From the NCBI RefSeq assembly GCF_900089775.1, contig NZ_FLOB01000015.1:1-64000 (forward strand): 64,000 nt of DNA, given 5' to 3'. The position numbers were made by a program, and so were the translations under genes. Below the pieces are notes generated by a model that saw only the letters and a list, made by a program, of their open reading frames with translations, had not been told where the DNA came from and ran no database searches. Each line of letters starts with the position of its first letter. Position 1 is the first letter of the stretch. The DNA is from Marinomonas spartinae. GTDB lineage: Bacteria > Pseudomonadota > Gammaproteobacteria > Pseudomonadales > Marinomonadaceae. This document shows positions 43,698 through 53,911 of the stretch, one piece after another.

Positions 43698-46100
43698 CTA
43701 ACCTCTCGCCCGAGTGCCTGAACGTGGAAGAATATTTGTCGAGCGAACAGGTTTAAAAGCACGCTCTTCCAGATATTTCGCCATATTTCTACCTTTCTCC
43801 GTTTCCCCGCTACTAATATCCCTTAATTCATCCTTGACGGTTCCAAAAGGCACTTTCTTATCATTAATGAAAAGCACGGGTAAGGTAGTCTCGTTATCTT
43901 TAGGGTTCCCACTGATTTGCCCCACGCCTATTTCTCTGTATTCAAACAGTTCATGGTTTCTTTCGGATTCCGTGAAATAGGGGAAGCCTTCATTTTTCGA
44001 GTTTTGATCCCGAATAAAAGCCAGCGCAGACCAGTGCTCCACCATCTGACCATAGCTATTAATTCCACGAGCATAGTTGATTTGCTGACCAGCAGGAAAA
44101 TGACTCAGGAGCTGACCCTTAGCATCCATTTCCCCAGTTAGCACATCCCAAGGGCTTTGTGGCGGCCACCAATAACTGTAGTAGTTTGGCGGAAGCGGCT
44201 TACTGTCATTTTTTCCAACTTCTTTCGTTGCTGAGGCCGTGATAACAGGGGAAACGTTAACGCCTTCGGGCAATCCACTCCATTGGACATCCGTCTCTTT
44301 GAAAGTACGACTCGTCTCTGTCTGAGTCGCCTTATTGACTTTAGGCTCATTAAAATTAATCGTCTGCACTGTGCAATTGAAGAAATCCGCCTGCCAAGGG
44401 CATGCCATACGTTTGGTTAAATCCCCTGGTTCACAACCACCACCTTCACATTCATCTCGACCCGGTGATAAGCCAGTTTCAGCGTAATCATCAATACTCT
44501 TATAGTGCTTAATTTTATATGCATCTTCGTACAAGGCCGGATTCTGTAGGCTCCATGTCACTTCAATACCTGGACACATAGGCAAGCCCACGCAATTACC
44601 AATACTGGCAGCATCCATAGGGTTAACAGGGAAAGCTTGGCAGTCTCCAACACTGAATTTCCCTTCAGCCCACTGCTTTAACAAAAACATTTGCGTGGCA
44701 TCTAAGGCAAGAAACTTTTCCACTACATTGTTAGTTAGATCATACGCATTGGCGCTTTTTACTGAGTTGCTGCCCGAGTTCAGTGGCATCATGGGGAATC
44801 TATTTCCATCAGAATCCCCACTAATAAGCTGCTGCTGGGGCTGATCATAATCACCAATGACTTTCTTATCCAGCTGGCGAAAGTAGTTATAATACTTCAT
44901 CCGTTCCGGCTTTCTTGCCTCACTGTTGTCACGATAATCAAACTGATAAGAAAAGAAACCGCTCATGGACTGCACATTCGCTACCCACTGATATTGACTA
45001 ATACGCTGAATAATAGGAAGGATATCTCGCTCGTAGTTGGCGATATAGTTTTCATTAAAGCCTTTCTGATAGCCATTCTTATTATAGCCACTATCATTAC
45101 AACCATCTGAGTCATAACCGTCTTTGTCATAACCATTCTTATTGTAATGATAACCATCCTGATCATAACGATTCTTATATTTTTTCAGATCATATATATC
45201 TGGAGCCAAGTTAAAATTCCGTACACCGACATCAAAAAAGGTATCATTTAAGGTAGAAATATTGACGATTTCAGGAGCAAAGTCGGGGGACCCCACCACA
45301 ACCCAAGCTTTAACCGGATCGGATTTAGAACCGCCCTTGAAAGTAACAATACATGAGACAGGTCCGTCCGAAATATCGTCAAACCAATCATTACCACCGC
45401 CGTAACCTTCTAAGTCGGTATTACCACCAGCGCGACCATAACCTCCCAATACAATCAAATGACCATGCTTATTCATAATAAGCGTTCCTAAGCTTTTAAA
45501 ATCTTCCCCTTGTTTCACATCTAGTGGCGGAAAGTATCTATCCTCTTCTTTTACGTTTGCTCCATACTTATCTTTTGTATAGTAGTCATCTGGTATACTA
45601 CTTATATCAAACTCAGCTTTGATAACCGGATGAGATGCCATACTTTCAGCAGATCCTGATACTGTTCGTGGCCCCAGATCAATAATCAGTTTCTGCCTCT
45701 CTACATCATCGATGTTACAGCCAACCGATGGATTGCGTAGCTCCGTTTTTCTGTTTCTGTAACTGTTTTCTTCTCCATAAAGCAGGTTGCCATTAAGTTC
45801 GTTAAAGTCATACCATGCCGCTTTTTTATTGGCTAAATGCACCGTCCATTCAATACGCTCAACATTAGGCGATTGCAGTGTTAACTCTTCACCAGACTCA
45901 TCAAAGACTTTAAATACCTGTCCTTGGCGACGAATACGACCCGCTTCATCTTTAAAGTTGATAACTTCCGTCGTCGGTTGCATATTCTCATCGTGTTCAT
46001 GGGGCAAACCACCAATCTTCGTGGGGTTTAAAACAAAATTATTACCTTCTGCATTGCCCAATCGAGCCACACCAACGGAAGGGTGAATTGAAAGTGTCAT
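43698..46100 (-). CDS. LodA-like quinoprotein amino-acid oxidase
   Basis: 800 residues, longer than characterised LodA (about 726). The start IHPSVGVARLGNAEGNNFVLNPT is diagnostic of the family. The cofactor region holds GNCVGLPMCPGIEVTW (Cys503 and Cys509) and RMACPWQADFFNC (Trp569); one of these cysteines with Trp569 should form cysteine tryptophylquinone, and the 503-569 spacing (66) is closest to that of LodA Cys516-Trp581 (65). Such enzymes oxidatively deaminate lysine, glycine or other amino acids, producing H2O2, and can be secreted antimicrobials although they lack a classical signal peptide, as here. Odd: a Gly-Tyr repeat insert at about 309-347. Substrate unknown. Confidence 0.9.
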   Translation of the reverse strand: MTLSIHPSVGVARLGNAEGNNFVLNPTKIGGLPHEHDENMQPTTEVINFKDEAGRIRRQGQVFKVFDESGEELTLQSPNVERIEWTVHLANKKAAWYDFNELNGNLLYGEENSYRNRKTELRNPSVGCNIDDVERQKLIIDLGPRTVSGSAESMASHPVIKAEFDISSIPDDYYTKDKYGANVKEEDRYFPPLDVKQGEDFKSLGTLIMNKHGHLIVLGGYGRAGGNTDLEGYGGGNDWFDDISDGPVSCIVTFKGGSKSDPVKAWVVVGSPDFAPEIVNISTLNDTFFDVGVRNFNLAPDIYDLKKYKNRYDQDGYHYNKNGYDKDGYDSDGCNDSGYNKNGYQKGFNENYIANYERDILPIIQRISQYQWVANVQSMSGFFSYQFDYRDNSEARKPERMKYYNYFRQLDKKVIGDYDQPQQQLISGDSDGNRFPMMPLNSGSNSVKSANAYDLTNNVVEKFLALDATQMFLLKQWAEGKFSVGDCQAFPVNPMDAASIGNCVGLPMCPGIEVTWSLQNPALYEDAYKIKHYKSIDDYAETGLSPGRDECEGGGCEPGDLTKRMACPWQADFFNCTVQTINFNEPKVNKATQTETSRTFKETDVQWSGLPEGVNVSPVITASATKEVGKNDSKPLPPNYYSYWWPPQSPWDVLTGEMDAKGQLLSHFPAGQQINYARGINSYGQMVEHWSALAFIRDQNSKNEGFPYFTESERNHELFEYREIGVGQISGNPKDNETTLPVLFINDKKVPFGTVKDELRDISSGETEKGRNMAKYLEERAFKPVRSTNILPRSGTRARG
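45060..45176 (-). repeat. Five-residue Gly-Tyr repeat inside the LodA-like protein
   Basis: Residues about 309-347 repeat the unit (N/D)x(N/D)GY: YDQDGY, YNKNGY, DKDGY, DSDGC, NDSGY, NKNGY. The DNA is correspondingly repetitive (recurring ATAACCATC / TTTGTCATAACC-like units on the + strand). The region is Asp/Asn-rich like a calcium- or surface-binding loop and lies between two conserved LodA blocks. Confidence 0.85.
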
Positions 46101-46291
46101 ATCTTGCTCCTGTTACTCAAGCTAAAATGGGGGGTGTTTCCATTACCATTTCAGTAAAACAGGCGGGGGCATTTTTAGCAGTATCAGTTTGGTGTCAGTT
46201 GTCTTATTGACAAAGGGAAGAAAAGAAGAGGAGTAACAGCACAATAGCATTTATCGTGCCGTCTATCAGTCATTTGCTTAGCTACTTTTGC

Positions 46292-46876
46292 CTAGTTATC
46301 AAAGAGCGTTCTTGGCAATTTAAATTTGCGTCCGCCAATCTCAACCGTCGGTTGTAACGGTTTAGGGATGAGCGAATCAGGAGGAAAAAAAGCAGGTGGC
46401 AAATTGTATACCATTGGAACGCGTCCTACGTATATCCAAAAGTTCTTTTCGTTCTGCTGGTTAACCATATAGATCAAATATTCATGCCCATTGTCTTGCC
46501 AACTAGCGTCAGTATTATTTTCGCTCCAATCAGAAGACGCCCCAATATAGGCTAACCAGCGCCACTCTATTGTCTTATCAGGGTTGATTCGGATTTGGAC
46601 GTTAACAGCATTATTAATATCAATTTGTATGGCTAGATTGAAACGAACATGCGCTCCTTCAGGTATCGATTGAGGCATATCGAAAGCAAACACATCTGTA
46701 TCTTCATTATTTGCCGCCACATTACTGGTATACAACTTGTAAGAGCCTTCTGGTGCAGGCTCTTCACCAAATTGGCAAGCCGTTATACCAATACTGCCCT
46801 CCTGATGAATAGGTTTTCTGCCAACACCTGAAAGCATTCTTTTGTCAGCCTGTAGCGTTACAGTATAGTCCATCAC
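46292..46876 (-). CDS. Uncharacterised protein upstream of the LodA-like gene
   Basis: 194 residues, no signal peptide or membrane helix, acidic and aromatic-rich (SIEWRWLAYIGASSDWSENNTDASWQDNGHEYLIYMV). Predicted mostly beta strand. The last part has a run of prolines (YNLPPAFFPPDSLIPKPLQPT) and ends GRKFKLPRTLFDN. I do not recognise a family. It lies 191 bases upstream of the LodA-like gene in the same direction, so it may be a third member of the locus, for example a partner, chaperone or carrier. Confidence 0.6.
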   Translation of the reverse strand: MMDYTVTLQADKRMLSGVGRKPIHQEGSIGITACQFGEEPAPEGSYKLYTSNVAANNEDTDVFAFDMPQSIPEGAHVRFNLAIQIDINNAVNVQIRINPDKTIEWRWLAYIGASSDWSENNTDASWQDNGHEYLIYMVNQQNEKNFWIYVGRVPMVYNLPPAFFPPDSLIPKPLQPTVEIGGRKFKLPRTLFDN

Positions 46877-46963
46877 TTTTTCCTTACTCTGCGTGTTGTT
46901 AGAGAATATGCATGAATACCAAAGCTTTCCAGTATCAATAGAGTATCAGTTAATAGGATAGCT

Positions 46964-47848
46964 TTAGCCAATCACCAAACGCTCCAGTTTGGCTTTGGTG
47001 TCCTCATCGTCCGGCACATACACCATTAGGCGTTCACCATTTTTCGGGGCAGACCACCAGTTAACCTGATGAAAAGCCATCTTACCAAGATCTGGAATAA
47101 GAAACTTCTTCACATGATTTTCAACATCAAGGATTTCATATTGCTCCCAGTAACGGTTGAACTCAGCTGAAGCGGCTTGCATCATGCTCAATCTAGCTTG
47201 CCAACTAGGATCATCCATATAGTTTGCCATTGCCGCACGAAAGCTCCCCGCAATACGCGACAAAATTACCTCCTTATTGTCCATTCGTATAAGCCACTCA
47301 TCATTAGTAAAGGCCAAATACATACAGTTACGATGTTCATCCGGTAACGACGCTAAATCCACCCCCATTAACTCACGATAAGCTTGATTAAAGCCCAAAA
47401 TATCAAAACGCGCATTTTGCACTATCGCTGGCATGGGATTCAGTTGGTCGAGAATCATTTGATTCACTGACGATAACTTCTGACATTGTCGCTGGTACTC
47501 AGCTGGTCGAGACAAGCCAGACAAGGTAAACACATGGGCGGTTTCTACCTCGCTACATTGTAACGCCTTAGCTATCGCACTTAAGGTTGCAACAGAAGCA
47601 TTCACCTCTCGACCTTGTTCCAACCAGGTGTACCAAGTGGTACTCACATCTGCCAGCATGGCCACTTCTTCACGACGTAAGCCGGGCGTGCGTCGCCGAC
47701 CACTGTGTAAAATACCCAGGCGTGATGGGTCTAAACTTTCTCGGCGCCGACGTAAATACAACCCAAGCTCTTTGCGATTATCTTGAGCAATAAAGCCAAC
47801 ATTTTTTGTACGGTGTTGTTGATGGGAATCAAGCAAGGCGGTTGTCAT
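46964..47848 (-). CDS. MmyB-type XRE regulator
   Basis: 294 residues. HTH at about 25-95 with the group's typical text LGLYLRRRRESLDPSRLGI, RRTPGLRREEVAMLADVSTTWYTWLEQGREVNAS. The C-terminal about 180 residues form the MmyB-like ligand-binding PAS domain (PAIVQNARFDILGFNQAYRELMG). These proteins commonly control a divergent oxidoreductase or efflux gene; here the divergent MFS exporter starts about 140 bases away and is the likely target. Confidence 0.9.
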   Translation of the reverse strand: MTTALLDSHQQHRTKNVGFIAQDNRKELGLYLRRRRESLDPSRLGILHSGRRRTPGLRREEVAMLADVSTTWYTWLEQGREVNASVATLSAIAKALQCSEVETAHVFTLSGLSRPAEYQRQCQKLSSVNQMILDQLNPMPAIVQNARFDILGFNQAYRELMGVDLASLPDEHRNCMYLAFTNDEWLIRMDNKEVILSRIAGSFRAAMANYMDDPSWQARLSMMQAASAEFNRYWEQYEILDVENHVKKFLIPDLGKMAFHQVNWWSAPKNGERLMVYVPDDEDTKAKLERLVIG

Positions 47849-47887
47849 ACTCCCTCTTTCATAGCATAGGTCTGCTGAATAGAAGCC

Positions 47888-47934
47888 AAACAGGTAGTTC
47901 TAGTACTAGGATAACCAAACACTGGTACCTGTTT
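47888..47934. promoter_or_regulatory. Candidate operator between the MmyB regulator and MFS exporter
   Basis: AAACAGGTA (47888-47896) and TACCTGTTT (47926-47934) are perfect inverted repeats 29 bases apart, with a smaller palindrome CTAGTACTAG between them. Placed 55-100 bases before the exporter start, this could be a two-site operator for the divergent regulator. No binding data; judged by symmetry and position only. Confidence 0.45.
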
Positions 47935-47989
47935 AACGGTTTTTACATACTGTCGACCATTCAATGATAAATCAAGAGAAACAGAGAAA

Positions 47990-49396
47990 ATGACGACAAC
48001 AGCAAAGACACTAAGCCGAGCTGGTTTGATCATTCTGATGGCAGGCCAGCTACTGCCGTTAATTGATTTTTCCATCGTCAACGTAGCGCTCGCTTCCATC
48101 GCTGAGTCCCTCCATGCCAGCCATATTCAACTCGAGTTAATGGTGGCCGCCTATGGTGTGAGTTTCGCAGTATGCTTGGCAATGGGGGGACGACTAGGCG
48201 ATAACTTTGGCCGCCGTCATTTGTTTATTCTCGGCGTCTGGGTCTTTGGTATTGCCTCTCTCGCTTGTGGGATTGCCTCTTCCATCAATGGACTCTTGTT
48301 CGCTCGTGCTATTCAAGGTGTCGGTGCAGCCATGATTGTGCCGCAAATTCTCGCCACCTTACATGTCACACTAACGGGCAGACGTCACTCTTTTGCAATT
48401 GGCCTCTATGGCGCCATTGGTGGTTTGGCGTTTGTCTTAGGACAGGTTCTCGGTGGCTTTTTAGTCTCTGGCGATGTGGCAGGACTGGGCTGGCGCAGTG
48501 TCTTTTTGATCAATATTCCCGTTTGTCTCGGCATTCTTGTTTTTGCTCGTGTTTGGGTACCTGAAAGTCGTTCAGAGCACCCTGCCAATGTGGACTGGCC
48601 TGGTACTTTTATTCTTGCAGCAGCACTGCTTTGTCTGCTGATTCCTGTCTCGCTTGGACCGGAATACCACTGGTCATGGCCATTTATTGTTATGCTCTTA
48701 GGTGTTATCCCTCTTTTGTATGCATTTTGGAATATTGAAAAGCGCCAAGAAAATCGTCAGCGCTTCCCACTAATGCCGCCTCGTTTGTTACGTCTTCATT
48801 CCATTCAATTTGGCTTTATTCTGGCGATCTTTATGTTCGCCAGTTGGAGTGGCTTCATGTTCTCGGTCGCCCTAACCTTTCAATCTGGCTTAGGGAAGTC
48901 TCCTCTGGAATCTGGGAATGCGTTTATCATGCTGGGTATGGCGTATTTTGTAGGCTCTCTTTTCACGGCAAAAATATCCAACCGCATTGGCAAGCTCAAT
49001 ACGCTGTTTGTAGGTTGTGCATTACAAATGCCTGGGCTGCTTGGCTTAGCGTGGACCTTTTACCATTTTTGGCCAAATATCGGCATTACGACCTTACTAC
49101 CAACCACCTTATTTATCGGGTTAGGACAGTCTTTTATCGTTGGCAGCTTTTTCCGTATTGGCTTGTCCGAAGTGGCTTCAAAAGATGCTGGAGCAGGCAG
49201 CGCCATGCTGACCACAATACAACAAGCCGCTTTTGGTCTAGGGTCCGCCCTACTTGGCTCCATCGCCTATCAAACCTTTGATATCACCCAAAGCCATAAA
49301 ATCGCCATATCCACCACCTTATGCGCCGAAGTGTGTTTGATGGGCACCTTAGTCATCTTTGGGCTTATCTATCGTCGAAAATTGCATCATATCTAG
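47990..49396 (+). CDS. EmrB/QacA-type 14-helix MFS drug exporter
   Basis: 468 residues with about 14 helices. Family motifs: LLPLIDFSIVNVALASIAESLHAS (the motif D1 position, Asp in TM1), GGRLGDNFGRRHLFILG (motif A), RAIQGVGAAMIVPQILA (motif B) and GAIGGLAFVLGQVLGGFLVS (motif C, antiporter). Proton-coupled export of toxic organics is expected. No EmrA-type fusion protein gene is adjacent. Confidence 0.9.
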   Translation: MTTTAKTLSRAGLIILMAGQLLPLIDFSIVNVALASIAESLHASHIQLELMVAAYGVSFAVCLAMGGRLGDNFGRRHLFILGVWVFGIASLACGIASSINGLLFARAIQGVGAAMIVPQILATLHVTLTGRRHSFAIGLYGAIGGLAFVLGQVLGGFLVSGDVAGLGWRSVFLINIPVCLGILVFARVWVPESRSEHPANVDWPGTFILAAALLCLLIPVSLGPEYHWSWPFIVMLLGVIPLLYAFWNIEKRQENRQRFPLMPPRLLRLHSIQFGFILAIFMFASWSGFMFSVALTFQSGLGKSPLESGNAFIMLGMAYFVGSLFTAKISNRIGKLNTLFVGCALQMPGLLGLAWTFYHFWPNIGITTLLPTTLFIGLGQSFIVGSFFRIGLSEVASKDAGAGSAMLTTIQQAAFGLGSALLGSIAYQTFDITQSHKIAISTTLCAEVCLMGTLVIFGLIYRRKLHHI

Positions 49397-49515
49397 GGGA
49401 ATACGTCCTACAAACTCACATTGATCACCAGATAAGTGAGGGTAATGATGTTGATTCGATTGCGATTATTTCGTCACTTATGGATAGATAAAAAATAGTA
49501 AAGTGGCCCCAAAAG

Positions 49516-49545
49516 AAAACGGGTAGACTGAGCCTACCCGTTTTT
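49516..49545. terminator. Bidirectional terminator between MFS exporter and MCP genes
   Basis: AAAACGGGTAG-ACTGAGC-CTACCCGTTTT has an 11-bp stem, with TTTTTT on the right and AAAAGAAAA on the left. It can end the rightward exporter transcript and the leftward MCP transcript, which converge on it. Confidence 0.88.
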
Positions 49546-49576
49546 TATCAACAGATCATGACACTTTCTGAGACAA

Positions 49577-51700
49577 TTAACTCTTCAGTTTATTCAATTG
49601 GCTATCCAACTCATCCAACTGGTGAGTCACTTGCTCACTACTGTCATTCGTCTGGTGCGCAAAGTGTGCTAACACTTCGGCCGCGTCTTCTATTTTTTTC
49701 AACATACCAGTGATATCAATACTGACTTGGCTTTGCTCTTCTGCCGCCGCCGCCACTTGTTGAATGTGGTCATTTATCAGTTCTATTTCGTTAACCACTG
49801 CGGCGAGACTATCGTTCACCTCTTGAGTAGACTTAACGGATAACGCAACTTTTTCACCACTGTTGGCAATGCTACTGACCGCAATTTTCACTTCTTGTTG
49901 CAAGTTACTGATTAAACTGTCAATTTCTTCGGTAGAGTTTTGTGTTTTAGAAGCAAGGCTGCGTACTTCGTCCGCCACCACTGCAAAACCTCGCCCTTGC
50001 TCACCCGCTCGAGCCGCCTCAATCGCGGCATTCAAAGCTAACAAATTCGTTTGCTCAGCCACGCTACGAATGACTTCTAGAATTTGATTAATATCATTCG
50101 AACGCGCAGAGACTTTATCTATAGAGTCCTTTGCACTTTCCATACTGCTGCTAAGCTCTTGAACCGTATTCGTTGAACTCACGATACTATGCTGAGAGTT
50201 ACTAACTGTATGATTCATTTCTTTCATTTTCTCTGCTAATTCAGCAGTAATTCCGGCAACTTCATGGGCCGTGTTAGACATTTCTTGAGTCGACAGAACC
50301 ACATTCGCAATTTCTGTTTTTTGCTGTGCAGTTTCTGCTAAAGAGCTCTGACTCGCGCTCACATTCTCACCCGAAGATGCCCTTACCGTTACTCCAATGG
50401 ATTTTAATGAGTTCACCATCCCACGAAGTTTTTGTAGAAACACATTAAAGTTAGCGCTCAATTCGTTCAATTCGGCATGTGAATGTAAATCTAGAGTTTG
50501 TGTTAGATCCCCTTCATTACCAGACAACTGAGCCACTTGCTTATTCAGCAATTGCAATGGGCGGATAATGGAGCGAATAATCAACAACATTAGCAGTGTC
50601 GCAACGATAGCAATAATCACAGCCAATGATAACTGCTCAATGAGTGCTCTTTGTTTAACGCTTGCCATCAACGCTAATTTTTTATCTAGCTTCGCCATGG
50701 CAACTGACATAGGCAAGCTAATCAAAAAGTGCCACTGAGTATTCGCACTTTCAAGGTTTAAAGGCTGAGCAACAATCAATTGGCCATCTTGCTCCAATAC
50801 GCCTCCCTTCTTAGACAGTGCTAACAACGCTTGACCGTTTTTGGTATCGATTGTCTTAAACGGCTTACCTAAACTTTCCTTATATTTGCTAGAAGCAACA
50901 ATCAGTCCTTTTTTACTAACGATAGTGACAGAGCCCTGCCCATCATAAAGCCCCTTAGATAATTCATTAGCAAACACTTGTATAACAGGCAAATCAAGAT
51001 CCGCACCAACAATACCTTTAAACACACCACCGTTCATAATAGGCACCGTTAAGCTCGTCATGAGAACTTTAGAGCCATTAGGCAAATCGAACAAATAGGG
51101 TTCAACAAGACAAACGGATTTCGTATCACGCGGACATAAATACCACTCAGAAATGCGCTGCCCGTTAGGATCTTTCTCGGTATTGTATTTTATTTTTGCG
51201 CTATCAATTGGATAGTAAACGGCCTTTCCATCTTCACCTACAGCCACCGTGATACTAAAGGAACCATCATCTTTAGCGCCGACATTGGAGTCTTTGCCCA
51301 CGTATTCGCTATCTTTATTATCGAATGCATTAGGCTCAAAAAAGCTATATAGGACACTGGCATTGGGGGCGCTTTTCTTTGCGGCCGTTATAAGAGGCAA
51401 GACTTGCTCTCTAGACAAAGGCGCTGATAAGTTCAAATTATTAGACAATTGCGCTGCCAAAACATTCACCACATCAAGGTTTTTCTCAATGTAAGCTTGG
51501 ATTTTCTCGCCAGCAACACGAGTATTCAGCTTAAGTTTAGATATAGCCGAATCTTTGAGATCAACAACAGCATCCTGCTTTAATTGATCACTTAAGGAAG
51601 AAATTTTTGAGTAAGTTTGCCACGTGAATAACAAAGAAATAAATAAAACAGAGCCGATACTAATGAGTAACAACTTATTCTTAAGGGAGACACTCGCCAT
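49577..51700 (-). CDS. Methyl-accepting chemotaxis protein with double-Cache sensor
   Basis: 707 residues from the ATG at 51700 (AGTAGG upstream), six codons inside the longest frame. TM1 at about 9-28, a large periplasmic dCache-type sensor of about 320 residues ([38 protein letters not shown]), TM2 at about 365-385 ([19 protein letters not shown]), then HAMP and the conserved signalling tip [37 protein letters not shown]. dCache chemoreceptors usually bind amino acids or organic acids. Not near the chemotaxis operon. Confidence 0.93.
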   Translation of the reverse strand: MASVSLKNKLLLISIGSVLFISLLFTWQTYSKISSLSDQLKQDAVVDLKDSAISKLKLNTRVAGEKIQAYIEKNLDVVNVLAAQLSNNLNLSAPLSREQVLPLITAAKKSAPNASVLYSFFEPNAFDNKDSEYVGKDSNVGAKDDGSFSITVAVGEDGKAVYYPIDSAKIKYNTEKDPNGQRISEWYLCPRDTKSVCLVEPYLFDLPNGSKVLMTSLTVPIMNGGVFKGIVGADLDLPVIQVFANELSKGLYDGQGSVTIVSKKGLIVASSKYKESLGKPFKTIDTKNGQALLALSKKGGVLEQDGQLIVAQPLNLESANTQWHFLISLPMSVAMAKLDKKLALMASVKQRALIEQLSLAVIIAIVATLLMLLIIRSIIRPLQLLNKQVAQLSGNEGDLTQTLDLHSHAELNELSANFNVFLQKLRGMVNSLKSIGVTVRASSGENVSASQSSLAETAQQKTEIANVVLSTQEMSNTAHEVAGITAELAEKMKEMNHTVSNSQHSIVSSTNTVQELSSSMESAKDSIDKVSARSNDINQILEVIRSVAEQTNLLALNAAIEAARAGEQGRGFAVVADEVRSLASKTQNSTEEIDSLISNLQQEVKIAVSSIANSGEKVALSVKSTQEVNDSLAAVVNEIELINDHIQQVAAAAEEQSQVSIDITGMLKKIEDAAEVLAHFAHQTNDSSEQVTHQLDELDSQLNKLKS

Positions 51701-52043
51701 AGCAAACCTACTTATCAATGATAATTTCTTTCTTAAAAACTATAATTAAGCACTAAAAGATATATTAATACAGTTTAGATTTGTATCTAAAAACTATTAT
51801 TTAGCTTCTCTCCCCAACCGACTAACACTTTTAGAGCAATATTGCTCATTTTACCAATATCATCTGACTTAAGAAGAGATTAATAATAGTGAATATCATT
51901 ACTATAAAAAGCCTCCAATACCAAAGTTGGCTCTCTATTCTTGATAATGCCTTTCTTACCTTTAATCACCAATTTGGCACGAATGGAATACACTGGGACA
52001 AACAACAAGCATCCACTTTCTACTAGCGGTTTTAGGTGATCCT
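51701..52043. other. AT-rich intergenic region
   Basis: About 340 bases between the MCP start and the end of azoR. It should hold the MCP promoter and any azoR terminator. No hairpin with a T run, small gene or operator was recognised. Confidence 0.5.
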
Positions 52044-52706
52044 TCATTCGCTTAACTGATCGACTAATGCAGCAATATCCTGTTGCGCGTTTTCCACCGA
52101 AGCCTGATGGCGCTCATCGGAAAACTCTTGATATTCCGAACCAATCTCATAGAACTGATCCACTCCCAGATATTGCGCCAACGCTTTAATATGCGGCGTT
52201 AAATGGTTCATATGCTCACGTACTCCACCAGCACCAAAACCAAACTCCCCAGATGACGTCAATAAGACTAAGGTTTTGCCCGATAAGGTCGGTTCAATGG
52301 GAAAATCCCCACGAGCGAGATCAAAAGTAAAGGTTTTATTCACTCTCAGCATCTGATCAAACCACGCCTTCAATACTGCTGGCATCCCATAGTTATACAT
52401 GGGTGAGGTGATCACAATCACATCGGCTTGGGTCAGTTCAGAAAAGTATTCCTCGGACTCGGCCAATGTTTGTTGTTGAGACGGGCTTCTTTGCCCTTTA
52501 GGGGTAAAAGCGGCCGCAATCCAATCCTGATCAATAAAGCTGGGAGAGTTGAGACCGAGGTCTCGATATATCACTTTGTCATGATGATTTTTATTCAGCC
52601 ATAGCTCAATAAAATAACGTCCAAATGACTTCGAAATCGAATTATAGCTTTGCGTTGAGCTGTCAGTACGACGAACACTGGAGTCGATATGTAGAATAGT
52701 TTTCAT
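52044..52706 (-). CDS. azoR: FMN-dependent NADH-azoreductase
   Basis: 220 residues of flavodoxin-like fold. The N-terminal FMN phosphate loop is HIDSSVRRTDSSTQSYN; SPMYNYGMPAVLKAWFDQMLRVNKTF at about 101-126 and the loop SGEFGFGAGGVREHM match AzoR enzymes that reduce quinones and azo dyes by two electrons. A divergent LysR gene starts 115 bases away and probably regulates it in response to quinone or thiol stress. Confidence 0.92.
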   Translation of the reverse strand: MKTILHIDSSVRRTDSSTQSYNSISKSFGRYFIELWLNKNHHDKVIYRDLGLNSPSFIDQDWIAAAFTPKGQRSPSQQQTLAESEEYFSELTQADVIVITSPMYNYGMPAVLKAWFDQMLRVNKTFTFDLARGDFPIEPTLSGKTLVLLTSSGEFGFGAGGVREHMNHLTPHIKALAQYLGVDQFYEIGSEYQEFSDERHQASVENAQQDIAALVDQLSE

Positions 52707-52821
52707 ATTTTATGCCTCTTTCATTGATAGTGAGTAGGCATAGTGTGTTCGGCAATCGTTTTAGTGACAAATGGTGTTATTTTTCCTATAAAGTAATTAT
52801 TCTCATCCATAGAGTACCTTT

Positions 52822-53709
52822 ATGTTTCATCAACTCCCTTCTCTAAATGCCATCAAAGCCTTTGAATCCGCTGCTCGGTTAAGCAGTTTTAAAGACGCTG
52901 CCAATGAATTGAATGTGACGCCGACGGCGATTTCTCATCAAATCAGAACACTTGAAGACAGCTTAAAAGTAAGATTATTTGAACGAAAAACGCGAGCGGT
53001 GACGTTAACGAAAGAAGGCGAATTACTGGCAGCGTCTGCCAATCAATCTCTGCAGGATTTACTCTCAACAGTAAATCAATTAAAAGGATCCCCTCAAACA
53101 TTCACCATCAGCACCACCAACTCGTTTGCGGCCATGTGGCTGGTTCCCAAGCTTGCGCATTTTCAGCAGCGATATCCAGACATCGATATTCAAATAAGAG
53201 CAGAAGAATCTATTATAGATATGGAACATGATAGACGAGTCGATATGGCGATTCGTTACGGAGAGCCGCCTAAACAACTTGAAACTAAGACACTTATTCA
53301 CCAACCTTTAATTCAAGAATCAATTGGCTTCTTTGCAACACCTGACTATTGGAAAAAACACAATGAAAACCTATCTGAAGCCGTATTTTTCTGTACTCAA
53401 TGGAAAAACCCAAACCTACCAAATTTAGGAATAGAAGAAACGATAAAAAGCATCGTTGCCAACACTCAACCACATATTCGTTATTTTAACGATGAAAACC
53501 TCACCGCCCAGGCCGCACTTTCTGGACAAGGCATCGCCATCATCAGCCAGCTTGCCGTCGCAAACTCGATTAAAAATGGCTGGTTAATGCAAGGTACGGA
53601 CAAAATGGCAAGATCTATTACTGGTTTACATTACTACCTTGTTATGCCCAAGCGATTGAAAACCAACCAAGCTGCAATTCATTTTAAAGAATGGTTGTTA
53701 TTGCAATGA
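52822..53709 (+). CDS. LysR (GcvA-like) regulator divergent from azoR
   Basis: 295 residues. HTH: LPSLNAIKAFESAARLSSFKDAANELNVTPTAISHQIRTLEDSLKVRLFERKTRAVTLT (about 4-62), the text typical of GcvA-like LysR proteins; effector domain with FTISTTNSFAAMWLVPKLAHFQQRYPDIDIQI. Divergence with azoR makes that gene the most likely target. Confidence 0.9.
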   Translation: MFHQLPSLNAIKAFESAARLSSFKDAANELNVTPTAISHQIRTLEDSLKVRLFERKTRAVTLTKEGELLAASANQSLQDLLSTVNQLKGSPQTFTISTTNSFAAMWLVPKLAHFQQRYPDIDIQIRAEESIIDMEHDRRVDMAIRYGEPPKQLETKTLIHQPLIQESIGFFATPDYWKKHNENLSEAVFFCTQWKNPNLPNLGIEETIKSIVANTQPHIRYFNDENLTAQAALSGQGIAIISQLAVANSIKNGWLMQGTDKMARSITGLHYYLVMPKRLKTNQAAIHFKEWLLLQ

Positions 53710-53911
53710 TTAAAAATAAAGCATACCTGTCCATCCATATCTCCTTCGTTACATCGTCTTATCGTAAATAACTCGGCTAATCACGGTTGTTTCTCCCTAT
53801 CCTCAGCCTTCGACGCAACGATAAAACAAGCACGGCCTACCAGAACACCCCGTCCTAACCTCCTAACCTTGGAAGACAAAAGGGGAAGGAATAATCTGAT
53901 AAAACGACATA

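Noticed and set aside
45060..45176. Regularly repeated DNA units that could suggest a CRISPR or minisatellite
   Set aside because: Units are short, have no unique spacers and are in frame with the LodA-like protein, so they are a coding repeat.
48844..49281. 145-codon frame overlapping the MFS exporter in another frame
   Set aside because: Lies inside a complete 14-helix transporter; the Cys/Trp/Leu-rich text is an out-of-frame reading of membrane codons.
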